DNA from: Streptococcus australis
GTDB lineage: Bacteria; Bacillota; Bacilli; Lactobacillales; Streptococcaceae
Direction: 5' to 3'
Assembly (NCBI RefSeq): GCF_901543175.1
Contig: NZ_LR594040.1
Span: 1,426,001 to 1,490,000 of the forward strand
Length of the DNA: 64,000 bases
Translations under genes and position numbers: made by a program
Notes under the pieces: generated by a model
What the model was told of the DNA's origin: nothing
The model's input: only the letters and a program-made list of their open reading frames with translations
Database searches by the model: none
Shown: piece after piece, positions 25,853-34,828 of the stretch
How positions within the stretch are numbered: position 1 is the first letter of the stretch
Layout of the letters: each line of letters begins with the position of its first letter

Positions 25853-27649
25853 TTACTCTCCCAACTCAGCACTATAAGCAATAATCTGGTCAACTGTATC
25901 AGACAAGAATTGGATGGTATCACGGAGTGGTTTGTCTGTTGAAATATCCGCTCCGATAATCATGGCTGACTCAAGCGGTGTCTTACTGCCACCTGATTTG
26001 AGAAGATTGAGCCAGTCTCTAGCTCCATTCTCAGAGTTTTTCAGATGGAGATAACCTGCTGTCGAGATGACTAGTCCTGCAGAGTAAGTGTAACTATACA
26101 AGCCCATGTAATAGTGAGCTTGGCGCATCCAAGTCAAAGCTGCATCGTCATCAATCTCAATGGCATCTCCCCAGAAATCCGTCAAAACTTCCTTCATAAT
26201 GCTGTTGAGTTTGCTTGCTCCGAAGGTTTCTCCTTCTTCAATCAGTGTATACACCTTACGCTGGAAGGCTGCTTCCAAGAGGTGGGTAATAAAATTATGG
26301 AAGTAGGTGTCTGTCAAACGATGGGCAAGGGCAAAACGTTTTTGACGTGGGTCATCAGACTGGTGTTCCAAATAATCACTGAGGAGTAACTCATTAAAGG
26401 TTGATGGCGCTTCAACATAGTAGGTCGACATATGGGCATTGAAGTAACTTTGGTGATTGTCAGAAAAGATAAATTGACCAGAATGCCCGATCTCATGAAT
26501 CAAGGTATAGACATCACTCAAACGACCTGTCCAGCTCATGAGGACATAAGGGTGCACGCGATATGGATCCGCCGCATAACCGCCAGAATCCTTGCCACTA
26601 TTGGCAGCGAAGTCCACCCAGCGCTCTTCTTGATAGCGAGCAACTTCCTGACAATATTCCTGCCCCAAAGGTTCTACCGACTTCATGACCAAATCATAGG
26701 CGTCGTCAATAGTCACTTCAGGATTCAGAGCGCTGTCCAAGTCCAATTTCCAGTCTGCAAAGGTCATCTTTTCAAGACCATTTACCTTGGCAACATGCTT
26801 GAGATATCTCTGAGCAACTGGCGCAAAATCCTTCATGATGAGGTCAATCTGGCGGTCAAACATGGCACGGTCCACTTCTTGCTCAGCCAGAAGATAGTCA
26901 AAAACTGAGTCGTAGCCCTTCATATCTGCTAATAGTTTTTCAGACTTAACCTGAGCTAGATAGGCTGCGGCTGCTGTATTTTGGTGCTTACGGAGTCCTT
27001 CTGAGAAGGAACGGAAGGATTTTTCACGAACCTCAGCGTCCTCGTGGTTTTGGTAGAAGTTTTCATAGGTCACAAAGCTGTTTTTGTAGGTCTTGCCATG
27101 GGCTTCAAAGTCAGCCATTTCAAAGTCCCCAGCTCGCATCTTGGTGTAAATATCCTGTGGACTGTAGAAAACTTCGCCCAGATTGGTCAAGGCCTTTTCC
27201 ACATCTGCCCCAAGATAGTGGGCTTTTTTGATTTTTGCCTGACGAATGGCAGCTGTCAAATGTGGCAGTTCACTCAAACGATCCAAGACTTCCTCATCAG
27301 CTTCCACTAAGGCATCGTCAAAGAAAGTCAAGGCTACGCTGGCATCTGTTTCAAATTCCATCCCAGCTTGGGCGATATTAGCAAAATCCTCATTGCTATA
27401 GTCCGTCGTCTGAGGCATAAAGGCATAATTGCCGATATGACTCATCTGGATATAGATTTGTTCCAATTCCGCAAAGGCCTTCTCGAAATCCTCAAAAGTG
27501 TGAAGATTACCCTTGTAGTCACGGCTAAATTGGTTGATGTCTTCTCGAGTCTTTTCGATTGCTCGCAAGAAATCCTCACGATCTTGGTATAGGGCGGTTA
27601 AATCCCAAAGTTCCTTCTCTGGGAATTCTGAACGGTGTTTTTGTTCCAT
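25853..27649 (-). CDS. pepF: Oligoendopeptidase F (M3B)
   Basis: 598 residues, complete for PepF. It is a cytoplasmic zinc peptidase cutting peptides of about 7-17 residues. The zinc motif HEIGHSGQF lies near residue 387, with the downstream glutamate in YVEAPSTFNELLL near 415. The start follows AGAGGAAGAAT. It is the last gene of prmA-rsmE-pepF (10 nt after rsmE). Confidence 0.96.
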   Translation of the reverse strand: MEQKHRSEFPEKELWDLTALYQDREDFLRAIEKTREDINQFSRDYKGNLHTFEDFEKAFAELEQIYIQMSHIGNYAFMPQTTDYSNEDFANIAQAGMEFETDASVALTFFDDALVEADEEVLDRLSELPHLTAAIRQAKIKKAHYLGADVEKALTNLGEVFYSPQDIYTKMRAGDFEMADFEAHGKTYKNSFVTYENFYQNHEDAEVREKSFRSFSEGLRKHQNTAAAAYLAQVKSEKLLADMKGYDSVFDYLLAEQEVDRAMFDRQIDLIMKDFAPVAQRYLKHVAKVNGLEKMTFADWKLDLDSALNPEVTIDDAYDLVMKSVEPLGQEYCQEVARYQEERWVDFAANSGKDSGGYAADPYRVHPYVLMSWTGRLSDVYTLIHEIGHSGQFIFSDNHQSYFNAHMSTYYVEAPSTFNELLLSDYLEHQSDDPRQKRFALAHRLTDTYFHNFITHLLEAAFQRKVYTLIEEGETFGASKLNSIMKEVLTDFWGDAIEIDDDAALTWMRQAHYYMGLYSYTYSAGLVISTAGYLHLKNSENGARDWLNLLKSGGSKTPLESAMIIGADISTDKPLRDTIQFLSDTVDQIIAYSAELGE

Positions 27650-27659
27650 ATTCTTCCTC

Positions 27660-28403
27660 TTATTTCTCTAATTCTACTAAAACACTAAGGGCTGATAAGG
27701 CGTAAAGTGGCGCTGTTTCTGCTCGCAAAATGCGAGGTCCAAGGCCTGCCAAGACGGCTCCTTTAGCTTCAAAACTCTCAATTTCTGCTGGTGAGAGACC
27801 GCCTTCTGGGCCAAAGATAAAGAGCAGCTTGGCTCCTTTTTCAAGGCAACTAACTGCTTGTAAAAGAGCAGCTGATTCTCCTTCTTTAGCCGACTCTTCG
27901 TAGGCCACTACGATAGAGTCAAACTGGTCCAGTTGTGCTAGAAATTCTGCTTTTTTCTCGAAAAGTTGGATACTTGGGACCAGATTTCGTTTGCTTTGCT
28001 CAGCTGCTCCAAGGGCGATTTTTTCTAGTTTTTCAACCTTTTTACCCAATTTCTTTCCGTCCCACTTGGCGACCGACCAATCGGCAGGAAAGGCCCAGAT
28101 TTGGCTAGCACCCAGTTCTGTCACTTTTTGAGTGATGAATTCCAGCTTATCTCCCTTGGGAAAGCCAGATGCGATGGTCACTTGAACTGGCAGTTCCACA
28201 TTGTCAGCTAACTCTTGGACTAACTCAAACTGACGAGCTTCCACATCCAACACGCGCGCCAAATGCTTAATCCCATCATCAAAGACCAAGACAACCTCAT
28301 CACCTTCTTTCAAGCGCATGACCTGAAACATGTGCTTGCTGGTTTCCTTGTCCTCAATGGTCACAGGTGATGTAGGACCGCCTTTAACAAAATACTGCTG
28401 CAT
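27660..28403 (-). CDS. rsmE: 16S rRNA m3U1498 methyltransferase RsmE
   Basis: 247 residues: an N-terminal PUA-like domain and a C-terminal SPOUT knot with FIFGPEGGLS near residue 195 and LGPRILRAETAPLYALS near 220, both diagnostic. The start at 28403 has GGAGGCTAGC before it. It begins 1 nt after the prmA stop. Confidence 0.95.
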   Translation of the reverse strand: MQQYFVKGGPTSPVTIEDKETSKHMFQVMRLKEGDEVVLVFDDGIKHLARVLDVEARQFELVQELADNVELPVQVTIASGFPKGDKLEFITQKVTELGASQIWAFPADWSVAKWDGKKLGKKVEKLEKIALGAAEQSKRNLVPSIQLFEKKAEFLAQLDQFDSIVVAYEESAKEGESAALLQAVSCLEKGAKLLFIFGPEGGLSPAEIESFEAKGAVLAGLGPRILRAETAPLYALSALSVLVELEK

Positions 28404-28404
28404 G

Positions 28405-29355
28405 CTAGCCTCCAATCACACCTGAAATATCCTTGGTCTTCTTAAAGACACAGGCATTCCATTCTCCTTGAATCATATGGGTTTCAAGGAAAAATCCAGC
28501 TGACTCAGCCGACTCGCGCACCATGTCCCACTTGTCCTTGATAATGCCACTCATGATGAGGTAGCCTTCATCCTTGACCAAACGATAAGCATCATCCGTC
28601 AGATGAATGAGGATGTCCGCCAAGATATTGGCCACGATGACATCTGCCTCAATCTCCACGCCTTTAAGCAAATCGCCTGGTTCTACATGGATGTTTTCCA
28701 TGCCTGGATTGAGCTCAATATTTTCCTGAGCGACTCGAACCGCCACATCATCAAGGTCATAGGCGAAAATTTCCTTAGCACCCAGAAGTGAGCTAGCAAT
28801 AGAAAGGACGCCTGATCCAGTACCCACATCTAGCACTGTTTCACCGCCACGAAGAACCTGTTCCAAGGCAAAGAGGCTCATCTTAGTGGTTGGATGGGTC
28901 CCAGTACCAAAAGCCATCCCAGGGTCCAGCTTGATAATCTTTTCTCCCGCAGTCGGCTCATAGTCTGTCCACGAAGGCACGATGGTCAAATCGTGAGTAA
29001 TGCGAGCTGGTTCATAGTATTTCTTCCAGTTGTCTGCCCAGTCTTCCTCAGCCAAGGCAGTCGTCCCCATCTTGACCTCACCCAAATCCATAAAGTCTGT
29101 CAATTCTGCTAGACGAGCCTGCAAATCCGCCTCAACCACTGCTACATCAACCGTTTCCGGATAGTAGGCTGTCACCACGATTTCTTCCTGCTGCTCGACT
29201 TCTGGGAAAATCTCACCAAAACGGTCGACATTCCCCACATAGTCCATACTATCTTCGATCGCAACACCCTGCGCCCCCAGCTCAATCAAGAGATTAGAGA
29301 CCAGCTCCTCTCCCTCGCGCTTCACTGTAACTTTTAGCTCTTGCCATGTTTCCAT
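28405..29355 (-). CDS. prmA: Ribosomal protein L11 methyltransferase PrmA
   Basis: 316 residues. An N-terminal L11-recognition domain precedes a Rossmann methyltransferase with [16 protein letters not shown] near residue 145 and the SAM-binding motif [10 protein letters not shown] near 182. The METWQEL start at 29355 is preferred for family fit, although no strong ribosome site is seen. First gene of prmA-rsmE-pepF. Confidence 0.95.
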   Translation of the reverse strand: METWQELKVTVKREGEELVSNLLIELGAQGVAIEDSMDYVGNVDRFGEIFPEVEQQEEIVVTAYYPETVDVAVVEADLQARLAELTDFMDLGEVKMGTTALAEEDWADNWKKYYEPARITHDLTIVPSWTDYEPTAGEKIIKLDPGMAFGTGTHPTTKMSLFALEQVLRGGETVLDVGTGSGVLSIASSLLGAKEIFAYDLDDVAVRVAQENIELNPGMENIHVEPGDLLKGVEIEADVIVANILADILIHLTDDAYRLVKDEGYLIMSGIIKDKWDMVRESAESAGFFLETHMIQGEWNACVFKKTKDISGVIGG

Positions 29356-29492
29356 AATTAAGATACCAAGCCCGTAAAACACAAAGCCAAAATAGGAAAT
29401 TCTCTGAAGACGCTTGGGTCTAAGAGAAGTTTATCTTTTTGGCACAGTGTTTAGGGCGGGTTCAGTTTAGAAATGTAACCGAACCATCCTTT

Positions 29493-29966
29493 CTATTTGT
29501 CAATCAATTTTTTCATGTAGACCATATCCATACCTTCTTTTTCAGGTTCAATATGGGTTTGGCGGTAGCCATTTTTCTCATAAAAAGCGACCATGCCCGC
29601 ATCCTGTAATACCGTACACAAATCCCACTGTTTAATCGTTGGAAATTCCTTTTCCAGTAATCTTAGCCCCTCAGAACCATAACCTTTTCCTTGATACTGG
29701 GGTAAAATCGCTGCCGTTCCCAACCAAGCCTCCGTCAACTCTTCATTGGTCTGAACTCGTAAAAATCCGATATTTTCTTCCTTTTCTTTCACAAAGTAGT
29801 AATAGCTATTGGGGCGCTCAACCAATTTCCACTTGATTCGTTCGCGGTCCTCGAGATAAGGATCATACTCATCTTGGTATTTTTCATAGACAGCCTTAAA
29901 GCTAGCCCTTTGAATTGCAATTACGGTTTCTAAATCCTCTGCTCCTGCTCGGATAATCTGAATCAT
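29493..29966 (-). CDS. GNAT-family N-acetyltransferase
   Basis: 157 residues with the acetyl-CoA motif QYQGKGYGSEGL near residue 92, followed by AFYEKNGY, the C-terminal GNAT signature. Substrate unknown. A ribosome site GGAGGTATTAGT precedes the ATG. It is 58 nt downstream of a small membrane gene. Confidence 0.88.
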   Translation of the reverse strand: MIQIIRAGAEDLETVIAIQRASFKAVYEKYQDEYDPYLEDRERIKWKLVERPNSYYYFVKEKEENIGFLRVQTNEELTEAWLGTAAILPQYQGKGYGSEGLRLLEKEFPTIKQWDLCTVLQDAGMVAFYEKNGYRQTHIEPEKEGMDMVYMKKLIDK

Positions 29967-30024
29967 ACTAATACCTCCAAATTCACTCTCTCAACTCGCT
30001 TTCTATGCTCTTCCACACGCTGCT

Positions 30025-30393
30025 TTACTGACCCTCAAATTCTTCAATCACATCCGTGTAGTTTTCTTTCATTGCGTTATGAATCTGCTGTTTAAAAATA
30101 CCAAACATAAGATAATAAACAAATAGAACAATTCCTGCAAACAGTATCAAAAGTAAAAAATATACTGAAAGGGGCAGTACGAGACCTCTATCGCTCAGCA
30201 AGGGTATAACAAGCATTAATACCCAAATAACAGCCGTAGAAATCCCAGCTACTTTAGTACCACTTTCCCTTTGTTTTTTTAGCTTTAAATATTCCATATA
30301 GATGAATGTAGCTTCTTCCCTAGAGTATTGTCCAGTTTTTAGTTTGCGTTTAACTTCTTTATTCAACGTCGTTGTTGCAATCGCAAAAATCAT
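30025..30393 (-). CDS. Small two-helix membrane protein
   Basis: 122 residues. The N-terminal 45 are charged and soluble (KEVKRKLKTGQYSREEATFI), then helices at about 47-66 and 72-95, and a charged C-terminus ending EEFEGQ. No family recognised. It overlaps the Nudix stop by 4 nt. Confidence 0.65.
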   Translation of the reverse strand: MIFAIATTTLNKEVKRKLKTGQYSREEATFIYMEYLKLKKQRESGTKVAGISTAVIWVLMLVIPLLSDRGLVLPLSVYFLLLILFAGIVLFVYYLMFGIFKQQIHNAMKENYTDVIEEFEGQ

Positions 30394-30818
30394 TTTACTT
30401 CCTCCAAATATTCCCTCACTCTATCCTGCAACTGGGGTACAACCTTATCTGAGCCAAGAAACTCTTCAATGCTCATCAGTTTGTAGCCCTGCCCTTCATC
30501 ACCAAAGACGATACTGTCAAACTGTTCCTGCCTTAACTTACCAACCAGAAAGACCGACTGCTTCCCCTCAAAAAGCATACTTGGGTAAACCTTTCTCCAA
30601 AGCAGGCAATCTTTAGTTAGGCGAACTCCTATCTCTTCAAAGACCTCTCTCTGAGCGCACCCGAAAGGACTTTCGTCCCCTTCACGGCCGCCACCTGGCA
30701 GTTCCCACATATTGGGCCACGGGATATTTTCCTTGTCATCACGCAAGATAGTTAAAATCCTATCGTCACAAAAGAGGGCAATTTTGCAACCTGTGAAATC
30801 AGAAAGTTCTATTTCCAT
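30390..30818 (-). CDS. Nudix hydrolase
   Basis: 142 residues with a full Nudix box: G-x5-E-x7-REVFEEIGV near residues 43-65 (GGGREGDESPFGCAQ then REVFEEIGV), so the metal-binding glutamates are present. It hydrolyses a nucleoside diphosphate linked to another group; the substrate cannot be told. The ATG is 1 nt from the previous stop, with its ribosome site (GGAG) inside the upstream gene. Confidence 0.9.
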   Translation of the reverse strand: MEIELSDFTGCKIALFCDDRILTILRDDKENIPWPNMWELPGGGREGDESPFGCAQREVFEEIGVRLTKDCLLWRKVYPSMLFEGKQSVFLVGKLRQEQFDSIVFGDEGQGYKLMSIEEFLGSDKVVPQLQDRVREYLEEVK

Positions 30819-30819
30819 A

Positions 30820-31887
30820 TTAGACTCCTTCTGTTAATGCCTTTTCCAGCTCTGCTAGCCAGTTTTCATAGTAACATCGCTCATCCCGTAGCATTCGGCT
30901 GCTATTCATTTTCTGTCTAGCAATTTTTATAGCCTTGCGAGTTTGAGCTATATCTTTCTTTACCTTAAATTGATACCAGGCTTGAATCATCTGCACATCT
31001 GCCATTTTTAGAGATAAAAAGGATTTGACTCCTCGGATACTTGCATATTCTTCCGCTTTCTCATTATCCCCTTCCAGCAAGGCGATTTGAAGAAGGTATA
31101 GTTGGCAAAAAGTTTCAGACAGCGAGTGTTCTGTTCTCTCTAGTAAAGATTGAAATAGCTTTTTAGCTGTCTCTAAATGACTATCCAATATAAAAACCAC
31201 TCCCTGAAGAGTTTGGATACTTTCTGCAAAGCTCCCTCTCGCCTGTTCAGGAACAGGCATGATAAAGTCTTTCAAGTCATATTCTTGAGGAGCTAACAAG
31301 GTCTGGGCAGAATGCCTCAACACCATGTAGGCGTATTTCGTATTTTCAGGGTGTTGTAGCAATTCCCAGATTTTTGCTCCATCGGTGATATCGACTGGCA
31401 AAGCGTTGTTTAGAAAGAAGGATAAATTCAGAAAAATCCAAGTACCAGCAAAATACCAGCTTCTTGTCAAAAATCCATACAATATCGCTAATAAAATCAA
31501 ACTAAGATGAACTATCAAGCCGCCTGCAAGCATTAGGATAATTCTTTGATCACTTTCATCTTCTTTCAATCCAATATACTGAGCACCAATATTTTTCAGA
31601 ACGGCTGTTCGGCTAAGATGAAACTTGCCTGACTTTTTGGTCAAAAGAAAGTTTCCTAATCCAAAAGCCACCAGACGATAGCCTGTCAGGTAACCGCAAA
31701 ATGCATGTCCCAGCTCATGAAGGATAAAGATTAAATACATGCTTAGAAGAGCAAAGGAATAACCAAAAGTAAAGGCTAAAACTGCGGAATACCCCAACTC
31801 TGCAAATGCGATAGTTCCACAAGCAAAAGCTAGCATAATAAAGATAAAAGCTAGCACATAGATCAAATAAGTCCCAATTTTTTTCAT
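30820..31887 (-). CDS. M50-like membrane metalloprotease family protein
   Basis: 355 residues. The N-terminal half has about six membrane helices with HELGHAFCGYLTGY (HExxH zinc motif) near residue 58 and NNALPVDITDG near 160, matching the second M50 motif (N-x2-P-x4-DG). The C-terminal 170 residues are soluble and helical, TPR-like in feel. The start is uncertain: ATG 31887 has only a distant AGGAG, while a TTG at 31902 directly abuts it. Site-2 proteases cleave membrane-bound anti-sigma factors or signal remnants; no such partner is nearby. Confidence 0.75.
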   Translation of the reverse strand: MKKIGTYLIYVLAFIFIMLAFACGTIAFAELGYSAVLAFTFGYSFALLSMYLIFILHELGHAFCGYLTGYRLVAFGLGNFLLTKKSGKFHLSRTAVLKNIGAQYIGLKEDESDQRIILMLAGGLIVHLSLILLAILYGFLTRSWYFAGTWIFLNLSFFLNNALPVDITDGAKIWELLQHPENTKYAYMVLRHSAQTLLAPQEYDLKDFIMPVPEQARGSFAESIQTLQGVVFILDSHLETAKKLFQSLLERTEHSLSETFCQLYLLQIALLEGDNEKAEEYASIRGVKSFLSLKMADVQMIQAWYQFKVKKDIAQTRKAIKIARQKMNSSRMLRDERCYYENWLAELEKALTEGV

Positions 31888-31905
31888 AAAATCTCTAACC
31901 AACTC

Positions 31906-32376
31906 CTAGTATCTCGGATAAGGATAAAACTCCCCTTCTTCCAAGCCGACTTTTCCTTCTTCAAAGACCTCTTGGTTCCATTCCATGACGAACTCTTCTG
32001 CTTCTGGGTCTTCCAAAAAGTCCATGAGGGCATCCAGCCCCACCTCAGCAGTATCTTTGAGGAATAGTGCAAAATAAGCTAAAAATTCACGAGAAAAACC
32101 TTTTTTAGGGAGATAAGGGATAACAGTCAAATAGTCTTCTTCATTAACCGTTGACTTGGCAGGATTGTAAAAAAGGACTGCTTCTTCAAAGAGAATATCT
32201 TCTGATGACACCTCTCCATCCTCATCCACCATCTCCACACCTGCAGCATTTTGTGCTTCTAGCAGAAAACTCACTTCAACCGCATGATTACGCTTGTCCC
32301 AACTAATCTCAAAGTCAAAAGGAAAGTTCTTGTCCAATTCTTCCTCTAAAACATCTAAAAATCCGTATGTTGCCAT
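31906..32376 (-). CDS. DUF3013 family protein
   Basis: 156 residues, strongly acidic and soluble: MATYGFLDVLEEELDKNF, then a central FYNPAKSTVNEEDYLTVIPY and a C-terminal acidic tail. The family is lactobacillales-specific with no known function, and it lies next to rarA in pneumococci. It heads the minus-strand run with the M50-like, Nudix and membrane genes. Confidence 0.85.
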   Translation of the reverse strand: MATYGFLDVLEEELDKNFPFDFEISWDKRNHAVEVSFLLEAQNAAGVEMVDEDGEVSSEDILFEEAVLFYNPAKSTVNEEDYLTVIPYLPKKGFSREFLAYFALFLKDTAEVGLDALMDFLEDPEAEEFVMEWNQEVFEEGKVGLEEGEFYPYPRY

Positions 32377-32429
32377 TTTGTCCTCTTTCTATGCGATTCT
32401 TAAATCGCCCCGATTGCTCGGAAATATGC

Positions 32430-32435
32430 TAAAAT
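32430..32435 (+). promoter_or_regulatory. rarA -10 element
   Basis: TATGCTAAAAT gives an extended -10 (TGC + TAAAAT); no clear -35 at 17 bp. Confidence 0.45.
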
Positions 32436-32491
32436 AGATACTACCATCTTACCACATATACATCAGAAAATCCATGTTAGAAAGGACTGCT

Positions 32492-33763
32492 ATGCCTGAC
32501 AATCTCGCGCTTCGCATGCGCCCAAAAACCATTGACCAGGTCATCGGTCAGGAACATCTAGTCGGACCAGGAAAAATCATCCGTCGCATGGTGGAGGCCA
32601 ATCGTCTGTCCTCCATGATTCTCTACGGACCTCCAGGAATCGGCAAAACCAGTATCGCCTCAGCCATCGCTGGAACGACCAAGTATGCCTTTCGGACCTT
32701 CAATGCGACTGTTGATAGTAAAAAGCGACTCCAAGAAATCGCAGAAGAAGCTAAATTCTCTGGTGGATTGGTTCTGCTACTGGACGAGATTCACCGTCTA
32801 GACAAGACCAAGCAAGACTTTCTACTTCCCCTCTTGGAAAGTGGTCTGGTTATCATGATTGGGGCGACGACTGAAAATCCTTTCTTTTCTGTCACTCCAG
32901 CCATTCGTAGCCGTGTTCAGATTTTTGAATTGGAACCCTTGTCCAATCAAGATGTCAAAGAAGCGATTCAGATAGCTCTATCTGACCCTGAACGTGGCTT
33001 TGATTTTCCAGTAGAACTAGATGAGGACGCCCTTGATTTCATCGCAACATCTACAAACGGTGATCTGCGTTCTGCCTTTAATTCGCTTGATTTGGCTGTT
33101 CTCTCTACTCCAGCAAATGATAAAGGCATTCACCATATAACGCTTGACATCATGGAAAATAGCCTGCAGCGGAGCTATATTACTATGGATAAGGATGGCG
33201 ACGGGCACTACGATGTCCTCTCTGCTCTACAAAAATCCATCCGTGGCTCAGATGTTGATGCCAGCCTCCACTACGCAGCCCGCTTGATTGAGGCTGGGGA
33301 TTTGCCTAGCCTCGCTCGTCGTTTGACTGTGATTGCCTATGAGGATATTGGTTTGGCCAATCCTGAAGCCCAGATCCATACCGTAACTGCTCTAGATGCT
33401 GCTCAAAAGATTGGTTTCCCAGAAGCTCGCATCCTTATTGCCAATATTGTCATTGATTTGGCGCTATCGCCCAAGTCCAACTCAGCCTATGTGGCCATGG
33501 ACAAGGCTCTTGCTGATCTCAAAACATCAGGGCATTTACCCATTCCACGGCACCTGCGTGATGGTCACTACAGTGGGAGCAAGGAACTAGGGAACGCCCA
33601 AAACTATCTTTATCCACATAACTATCCTGGAAACTGGGTCAAGCAAGACTATCTGCCAGAAAAAATCCAAAATCACCACTATTTTACTCCAAAAGATACC
33701 GGCAAATACGAACGAGCCTTGGCGCAACGTAAGGAAACCATTGATAAATTAAGGGACTTGTGA
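32492..33763 (+). CDS. rarA: Replication-associated recombination protein RarA (MgsA)
   Basis: 423 residues, an AAA+ ATPase related to clamp loaders that acts at stalled forks. Walker A GPPGIGKTS is near residue 45, Walker B LLLDEIHR near 95, sensor GATTENPFFSV near 122, and the C-terminal tetramerisation domain includes YEDIGLANPEA. The start at 32492 follows AAAGGACTGCT. Confidence 0.96.
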   Translation: MPDNLALRMRPKTIDQVIGQEHLVGPGKIIRRMVEANRLSSMILYGPPGIGKTSIASAIAGTTKYAFRTFNATVDSKKRLQEIAEEAKFSGGLVLLLDEIHRLDKTKQDFLLPLLESGLVIMIGATTENPFFSVTPAIRSRVQIFELEPLSNQDVKEAIQIALSDPERGFDFPVELDEDALDFIATSTNGDLRSAFNSLDLAVLSTPANDKGIHHITLDIMENSLQRSYITMDKDGDGHYDVLSALQKSIRGSDVDASLHYAARLIEAGDLPSLARRLTVIAYEDIGLANPEAQIHTVTALDAAQKIGFPEARILIANIVIDLALSPKSNSAYVAMDKALADLKTSGHLPIPRHLRDGHYSGSKELGNAQNYLYPHNYPGNWVKQDYLPEKIQNHHYFTPKDTGKYERALAQRKETIDKLRDL

Positions 33764-33792
33764 AATCCTTTTCAAATAATTGCATTTTCCTC

Positions 33793-33820
33793 TTGATTTT
33801 TTTTGAAAAAGTGGTATCAT
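33793..33820 (+). promoter_or_regulatory. 6S RNA promoter
   Basis: TTGATT (33793-33798) and TATCAT (33815-33820), 16-bp spacer; transcription should start near 33828. Confidence 0.6.
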
Positions 33821-33828
33821 ATAAACAT

Positions 33829-34022
33829 AGAAACGCTGTGGTGTACGACTTCACACTTAAGTGTTGACCGACTATTTTTTGTATTATTAGGGAAACAAAA
33901 GTCTTCTAACAGCATGTAGGCCGTCTCACACGGAAACAGCTTCAGTTAGAGCGAGTTGCCCACCTGCTTAATTGCGCGGGTTCAATACAAACCGTGAAGT
34001 TTCGGCACCAATACAGCTTTTT
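33829..34022 (+). ncRNA. ssrS: 6S RNA
   Basis: About 194 nt with no frame. The ends pair as GCTGTGGTG with CACC-AAT-ACAGC (33835-33843 with 34006-34017), the closing stem of 6S RNA. The interior can form the long rod with an open central bubble, which mimics an open promoter and sequesters the housekeeping RNA polymerase. Sequence blocks such as TTTTTTGTATTATTAGGG and the position after rarA agree with the streptococcal gene. The ends are estimated from the promoter and the T run. Confidence 0.75.
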
Positions 34023-34026
34023 CTTT

Positions 34027-34099
34027 GCCTCCTTAGCTCAGTTGGTAGAGCAGTAGACTCTTAATCTATGGGTCGCAGGTTCGAGCCCTGCAGGGGGCA
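34027..34099 (+). tRNA. tRNA-Lys (anticodon CUU)
   Basis: A full cloverleaf: acceptor GCCTCCT/AGGGGGC, D arm GCTC/GAGC, anticodon stem GTAGA/TCTAT with loop CTCTTAA (anticodon CTT), T arm GCAGG-TTCGAGC-CCTGC, discriminator A. CCA is not encoded. It begins 5 nt after the estimated 6S RNA end and may share its transcript. Confidence 0.97.
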
Positions 34100-34113
34100 T
34101 CTAAATCAACAGG

Positions 34114-34140
34114 AAAAAGCCTTAAAATTAAGGCTTTTTT
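34114..34140 (+). terminator. Terminator after tRNA-Lys
   Basis: Stem AAAAAGCCTTA/TAAGGCTTTTT (11 bp) with a 4-nt loop and T run. The following 160 bp up to the Rrf2 gene hold only its promoter and operator. Confidence 0.9.
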
Positions 34141-34268
34141 GTTGTTCTAAAGTAGATTTGTCCCACTTTTTTTATGATCAATCTTTCCAAACACCTCTGA
34201 TTTGATTAAATTCTTCAAAAAATTTAAAACAAAAGTCTTGCTTTTCATTTTATTTATGATATACTTGT

Positions 34269-34287
34269 TCTTGCATTAGATACAGGT
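34269..34287. promoter_or_regulatory. Rrf2-type operator 1
   Basis: TCTTGCAT-TAG-ATACAGGT, a degraded version of the palindrome at 34774; the right arm ATACAGGT is identical. It lies just downstream of TATACT (34260-34265), which has TTGCTT 16 bp upstream. Confidence 0.6.
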
Positions 34288-34304
34288 TAACCAAAGGAGT
34301 TTAT

Positions 34305-34736
34305 ATGGATACAAAATTCTCAGTTGCTTTGCATATCCTAACAATGATTAGCGAGAGCAAGGAAACCCTAAGTTCTCAAGCACTAGCAACTAGCGTTGGG
34401 ACCAATGCTAGTTACATTCGAAAGGTAATCGCCTTATTGAAAAATGCAGGCTTGATTAGTTCCCAGCAAGGAAAAACGGGCTATCAACTCAATAAATCTC
34501 CAAAAGAAATGACTTTACTTGAGATCTATTATGCAACTCAAGAAATCAATCATATTAGCTTATTTCCTGTTCACCAAAATAGCAACCCTGATTGCCCCGT
34601 TGGAAAACATATCCAAGGAGCAGTTTCACCGCTTTTCGCTAGTGCCGAATCTCAATTAGAGAAGGAATTAGCAAATCAAACTTTAGAAGATGTCATTGAC
34701 AATCTATATAAACAAGCCAAACAAGTCCGAAACTGA
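34305..34736 (+). CDS. Rrf2-family transcriptional regulator
   Basis: 143 residues with a winged helix at 1-70 (LSSQALATSVGTNASYIRKVIALL). It has a single cysteine (NPDCPVGKH), so it lacks the three-Cys Fe-S site of IscR and NsrR and resembles the YwnA-type Rrf2 regulators. The ribosome site is AAAGGAGTTTAT. It likely represses itself and the downstream oxidoreductase operon through twin operators. Confidence 0.9.
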   Translation: MDTKFSVALHILTMISESKETLSSQALATSVGTNASYIRKVIALLKNAGLISSQQGKTGYQLNKSPKEMTLLEIYYATQEINHISLFPVHQNSNPDCPVGKHIQGAVSPLFASAESQLEKELANQTLEDVIDNLYKQAKQVRN

Positions 34737-34773
34737 TTTGATAGCAAGTCAGTTTTTACCAGAAGCAACGTAT

Positions 34774-34792
34774 ACTTGTATTAGATACAGGT
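34774..34792. promoter_or_regulatory. Rrf2-type operator 2
   Basis: ACTTGTAT-TAG-ATACAGGT, arms matching at 7 of 8 positions. A TATACT (34771-34776) overlaps its left arm, so binding would block the promoter of the oxidoreductase gene. Confidence 0.65.
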
Positions 34793-34828
34793 ATATAAAG
34801 TCGAATTAAATAAGAAAAGAGAAAACAC

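Noticed and set aside
26432..26908. 158-codon plus-strand frame inside pepF
   Set aside because: Antisense shadow of pepF, which has all catalytic motifs; composition is not protein-like.
29356..29492. Possible promoter or small gene between GNAT and prmA
   Set aside because: No frame, no hexamer pair at proper spacing; left unannotated.
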